16,022 nucleotides of DNA. It comes from an uncultured Sphingomonadales bacterium (GTDB taxonomy: Bacteria; Pseudomonadota; Alphaproteobacteria; Sphingomonadales; Sphingomonadaceae). The stretch lies in assembly GCA_937898535.1 (NCBI GenBank), contig CALDKP010000250.1, positions 1-16,022 on the forward strand, in the 5' to 3' direction. Below are positions 13,648 to 16,022 of this stretch, piece after piece. The translations under genes were made by a program, and so were the position numbers. The first letter of the stretch is position 1. Every line of letters starts with the position of its first letter. The notes under the pieces were generated by a model, which had not been told where the DNA came from, made no database searches, and saw only the letters and a list, made by a program, of their open reading frames with translations.

Positions 13648-14859
13648 ATGAGCAAACCAAGTCCCCAAGAATTAGCGGATTTCGAAAAGCAGTGCGATGC
13701 GTGGTTCGCCGAAAACACGGTGCGCGACCCGGGCTTTATGTTGCCGCTGACCTTCATGGAAGTTTCCACCGATCAGCAGTTCGATTTCTTGCGTGACTGG
13801 CAGCGCAAGGTTTACGAGGCTGGCTATTTCGGCATGTCCTGGCCCACCGAATATGGCGGCTATGGCATGCACCCCGAATATCAACGGATCGCCACACGCG
13901 TCATGAAAACGCACGACGCGCCCATCATGCTCAACGCGATTGCGAACGGTTGGACGGGTCCATTGCTGCTCGACATTGGCCGTGAAGAGGACAAGCGCCA
14001 TTTCATTAAGCCGATGCTTTCGGCCGAAGAAATCTGGTGTCAGGGCTTTTCGGAACCAGAGCATGGTTCCGACCTTGGCAGCGCGCAGACCAAGGCTGTG
14101 CGCGATGGCGATGAATATGTCATCAACGGTTCGAAGATCTGGACATCATTGGGCGACCGCGCCGATTATATGATCCTGCTCGCGCGCACATCGAATGACG
14201 GGCCAAGCAAATATGCAGGGCTTTCGTTCTTCCTCGCACCGATGAAGATTCCCGGCGTTGAAACCCGTCGCCTGAAGAAATTGACGGGCGAATATGGCTT
14301 TACCCAATGCTTCTTCACCGATGCCCGCATTCCTGCGTCAGGCCTCGTCGGCGAAGAAGGGCAGGGCTGGATGGTCGCGATGAAGACGCTTGAGTATGAA
14401 CGCGGCGCGAAGGTCAATCCGGTCGGCGGGTATTTCGTCAAGGAAATGGACGTCATGGGCGTCATCGATATGGCCCGTTCGGCCAAGCGCGGCGGTAAGC
14501 CAGTGCTCGACGATCCCGTCATGCGCGACAAGCTTGTCGATTATATGATCGAAATTCAGGCGCTGAACCTCAACAACCAGCGCCGCCGTATGGCGCCGCT
14601 GACCAGTGACCGTCCAATGGGCCTTGCGCTCATGAACAAGCTGGCGCGCACCGAGTTGGTGCGCGAGCTCACCGAATTCTCGCTCCAGTTTCAAGGAACG
14701 CGCGCGGGCTATTATGTGGGTGACGAAAATGCGGTCGATGACGGCTATTGGCATCGTTCGTACCTGAACAGTTTTTCCGCCACCATCGGCGGGGGCACCA
14801 GCCAGATCCAAAAGAATATCATCGGCGAACATGTGCTTGGTTTGCCCAAGGGGCGGTGA
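13648..14859 (+). CDS. Acyl-CoA dehydrogenase family protein
   Basis: This 403-residue flavoprotein catalyses alpha,beta-dehydrogenation of an acyl-CoA, passing electrons to ETF. The layout is an N-terminal helical domain, a central beta domain with WCQGFSEPEHGSDLGS (130-145) and GSKIWTSLGDRAD (161-173), and a C-terminal helical domain ending in GGGTSQIQKNIIGEHVLGLP (381-400), the FAD-binding C-terminal signature. The ATG at 13648 is chosen because AGAGGA lies seven bases upstream; a GTG at 13630 would swallow that site. It heads a plus-strand cluster with an enoyl-CoA hydratase and an acyl-CoA ligase. Chain-length specificity cannot be read; this FadE-like type is often linked to branched, aromatic or steroid side-chain acyl-CoAs. 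Confidence 0.93.
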   Translation: MSKPSPQELADFEKQCDAWFAENTVRDPGFMLPLTFMEVSTDQQFDFLRDWQRKVYEAGYFGMSWPTEYGGYGMHPEYQRIATRVMKTHDAPIMLNAIANGWTGPLLLDIGREEDKRHFIKPMLSAEEIWCQGFSEPEHGSDLGSAQTKAVRDGDEYVINGSKIWTSLGDRADYMILLARTSNDGPSKYAGLSFFLAPMKIPGVETRRLKKLTGEYGFTQCFFTDARIPASGLVGEEGQGWMVAMKTLEYERGAKVNPVGGYFVKEMDVMGVIDMARSAKRGGKPVLDDPVMRDKLVDYMIEIQALNLNNQRRRMAPLTSDRPMGLALMNKLARTELVRELTEFSLQFQGTRAGYYVGDENAVDDGYWHRSYLNSFSATIGGGTSQIQKNIIGEHVLGLPKGR

Positions 14860-14871
14860 GCGATATTACAT

Positions 14872-14904
14872 ACCGTAGCCCTGAGCCTGTCGAAGGGCGC
14901 TTCT
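14872..14904. repeat. Left-half copy of the repeat
   Basis: It repeats the left end of the full copy: ACCGTAGCCCTGAGCC (14872-14887), one T, then GTCGAAGGGCGCTTCT (14889-14904), both blocks identical to 11938-11953 and 11978-11993. The 24-base palindromic insert of the full copy is replaced by the single T, giving the simple CCTGAGCCTGTCGAAGG form. No matching right arm follows. It lies in the gap between the dehydrogenase and hydratase genes. Confidence 0.88.
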
Positions 14905-14937
14905 ATGGCGGGCGCGGTTTTTGTTTAGGAGAGTGCA

Positions 14938-15696
14938 ATGTCTGAAGTCCTAACCCAAGCGCAGGACGGCGTCCTGATCATCACCATCAACCGGCCTGAG
15001 GCCAAGAACGCCGTCAACCAAGCGGTTGCGCAAGGCGTCGCTGCGGCCATGGAGCAGCTTGACAACGACAAGAGCTTGAACGCGGGTATCATAACCGGCG
15101 CTGGCGGTACATTCTGCTCTGGCATGGATCTGAAGGCCTTTCTGCGCGGCGAATTGCCGAGCATTAAGGGCAAGGGTTTTGCTGGGTTCATTGAATCCCC
15201 TCCTGCAAAGCCATTGATTGGCGCGGTTGAGGGCTATGCACTGGCCGGCGGTATGGAAATCGCCATCGCATGCGATTTGTTGGTGGCGAATGACAAGGCG
15301 CAGTTCGGCATACCTGAGGTCAAGCGCAGCCTTGTTGCGGCAGCAGGTGGCTTGCTCACCTTGCCATCGATTATCGGCAAGCGCATGGCGATGGAGCTTG
15401 CGCTGACGGGTGATTTTATCTCGGCACAGCGCGCGTATGAGGTTGGCTTTGTCAACCGCATCACCGACGGCGCCGCGATTGATGCTGCGCTTGAGCTTGC
15501 GGCCAAGGTCGCAGCGAACGGCCCGCTCGCGTTGATTGCGACCAAGCGCGTGATCAATGAGCGTCCGGATTGGAATTTGACGGAGATGTGGAAGAAGCAG
15601 AATGAAATCTGCGCCCCCGTCTTCACGTCGAAGGATTCGCGTGAAGGCGCGCTCGCCTTTGCCGAAAAACGCAAACCTAACTGGCAAGGCGAATAA
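14938..15696 (+). CDS. Enoyl-CoA hydratase/isomerase family protein
   Basis: This 252-residue crotonase-fold protein hydrates trans-2-enoyl-CoA in beta-oxidation. The oxyanion-hole strands are GAGGTFCSGMDLKAF (54-68) and GYALAGGMEIAIACD (99-113). The two catalytic Glu of hydratases are present, E107 (GGMEI) and E127 (FGIPEV), corresponding to E144 and E164 of rat crotonase, so hydratase activity is expected rather than only isomerase. AGGAGAG lies just upstream of the ATG at 14938. The 78-bp gap from the dehydrogenase contains a repeat fragment. Its stop is 1 bp from the next gene, so it is cotranscribed with the acyl-CoA ligase. Confidence 0.95.
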   Translation: MSEVLTQAQDGVLIITINRPEAKNAVNQAVAQGVAAAMEQLDNDKSLNAGIITGAGGTFCSGMDLKAFLRGELPSIKGKGFAGFIESPPAKPLIGAVEGYALAGGMEIAIACDLLVANDKAQFGIPEVKRSLVAAAGGLLTLPSIIGKRMAMELALTGDFISAQRAYEVGFVNRITDGAAIDAALELAAKVAANGPLALIATKRVINERPDWNLTEMWKKQNEICAPVFTSKDSREGALAFAEKRKPNWQGE

Positions 15697-15697
15697 T

Positions 15698-16022
15698 ATG
15701 GGCCACCCCGCCGTTCACGCACAGGCTTTCCCCGATAAACCTGCTGTTATCATGGCGGGATCGGGCGAGACGATAACCTACAAGCAGCTTGATGAACGTT
15801 CCAACCAGTGCGCGCATCTGTTCCGCAGCTTGGGCCTGCAACATGGCGACACGGTCGCGTTCTGTTTGGAAAACCGCGCGGAGTTTTTCGACCTTGTTTG
15901 GGGTGCACAGCGCGCGGGGCTGATTTATGTTGCGATCAGCTGCCGTCTGACGGCATCGGAAATCGACTATATCTTGAACGATAGCGGGTCCAAGGCGCTA
16001 TTTGCTTCACCCTATTTGGGTG
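15698..16022 (+). CDS. AMP-dependent acyl-CoA synthetase/ligase, N-terminal part
   Basis: Only the first 108 codons lie in the window. The peptide begins MGHPAVHAQAFPDKPAVIMA and continues with ETITYKQLDERSNQCAHLFRS and LQHGDTVAFCLENRAEFFDLVWGAQRAGL, the N-terminal landmarks of the ANL superfamily (acyl-CoA synthetases, aryl-CoA ligases). The AMP-binding P-loop (A3) and later motifs lie beyond the edge, so the substrate cannot be told. These enzymes activate a carboxylic acid to an acyl-CoA, which would feed the two preceding enzymes. The start ATG follows the hydratase stop after one base; AAGG lies about nine bases upstream within the hydratase gene. Confidence 0.88.
   Translation, partial: MGHPAVHAQAFPDKPAVIMAGSGETITYKQLDERSNQCAHLFRSLGLQHGDTVAFCLENRAEFFDLVWGAQRAGLIYVAISCRLTASEIDYILNDSGSKALFASPYLG

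Noticed and set aside
14748..14945. Plus-strand ORF containing the peptide SPEPVEGR
   Set aside because: It is the translated repeat fragment at 14872-14904 read through between two real genes, not a gene.

Overview
The window looks like an alphaproteobacterial chromosome, most likely from the Sphingomonadales (Sphingopyxis/Sphingorhabdus-like). The evidence is moderately high GC, the rnd-lptC-lptA-lptB-rpoN order, a DivK-type regulator beside a DUF3572 gene, a zinc-free form of ribosomal protein L33, and the GTAGCCCTGAGCCTGTCGAA family of intergenic repeats that I associate with sphingomonads. The assignment rests on pattern recognition, not on a search. No rRNA, tRNA, CRISPR array, prophage or classical insertion sequence was seen.

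Region 1 (1-3042) is an envelope-glycan or phospho-polymer region. It holds the N-terminus of a Wzx/MATE-like polysaccharide flippase cut off by the window edge, a CDP-glycerol glycerophosphotransferase-like enzyme, a HAD-IB phosphatase and a MobA-like nucleotidyltransferase. They lie on alternating strands, so they are neighbours rather than an operon. Together they suggest synthesis and export of a phosphate-linked surface polymer or headgroup.

Region 2 (3043-7269, minus strand) is a core operon: ribonuclease D, lptC, lptA, lptB, rpoN. The Lpt proteins move LPS or other glycolipid to the outer membrane; RpoN is sigma-54. Region 3 (7485-10399) is housekeeping: a double cold-shock-domain protein, a Dps ferritin sharing a bidirectional terminator with it, a TMEM165/GDT1 transporter, rpmG (too short for routine ORF calling) and a DivK-like response regulator.

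Region 4 (10400-13566) has DUF3572, a HAD-like hydrolase and a RidA protein, coupled by ATGA overlaps, then a FemAB/GNAT-like gene. Between RidA and the FemAB-like gene lies the most unusual part of the window: a 117-bp element (11938-12054) able to fold as a cloverleaf, followed by a small GIY-YIG nuclease gene, followed by a second copy (50 bp) of the element's right half. The nuclease gene is therefore bracketed by 50-bp direct repeats exactly 372 bp apart, and one hairpin in the two repeats shows a compensatory base-pair change. A third, left-half copy lies at 14872-14904. A separate palindrome with 31-bp arms sits between divK and the DUF3572 gene.

Region 5 (13648-end) is a fatty-acid or acyl-CoA catabolic cluster: acyl-CoA dehydrogenase, enoyl-CoA hydratase and the start of an acyl-CoA ligase that runs off the window.
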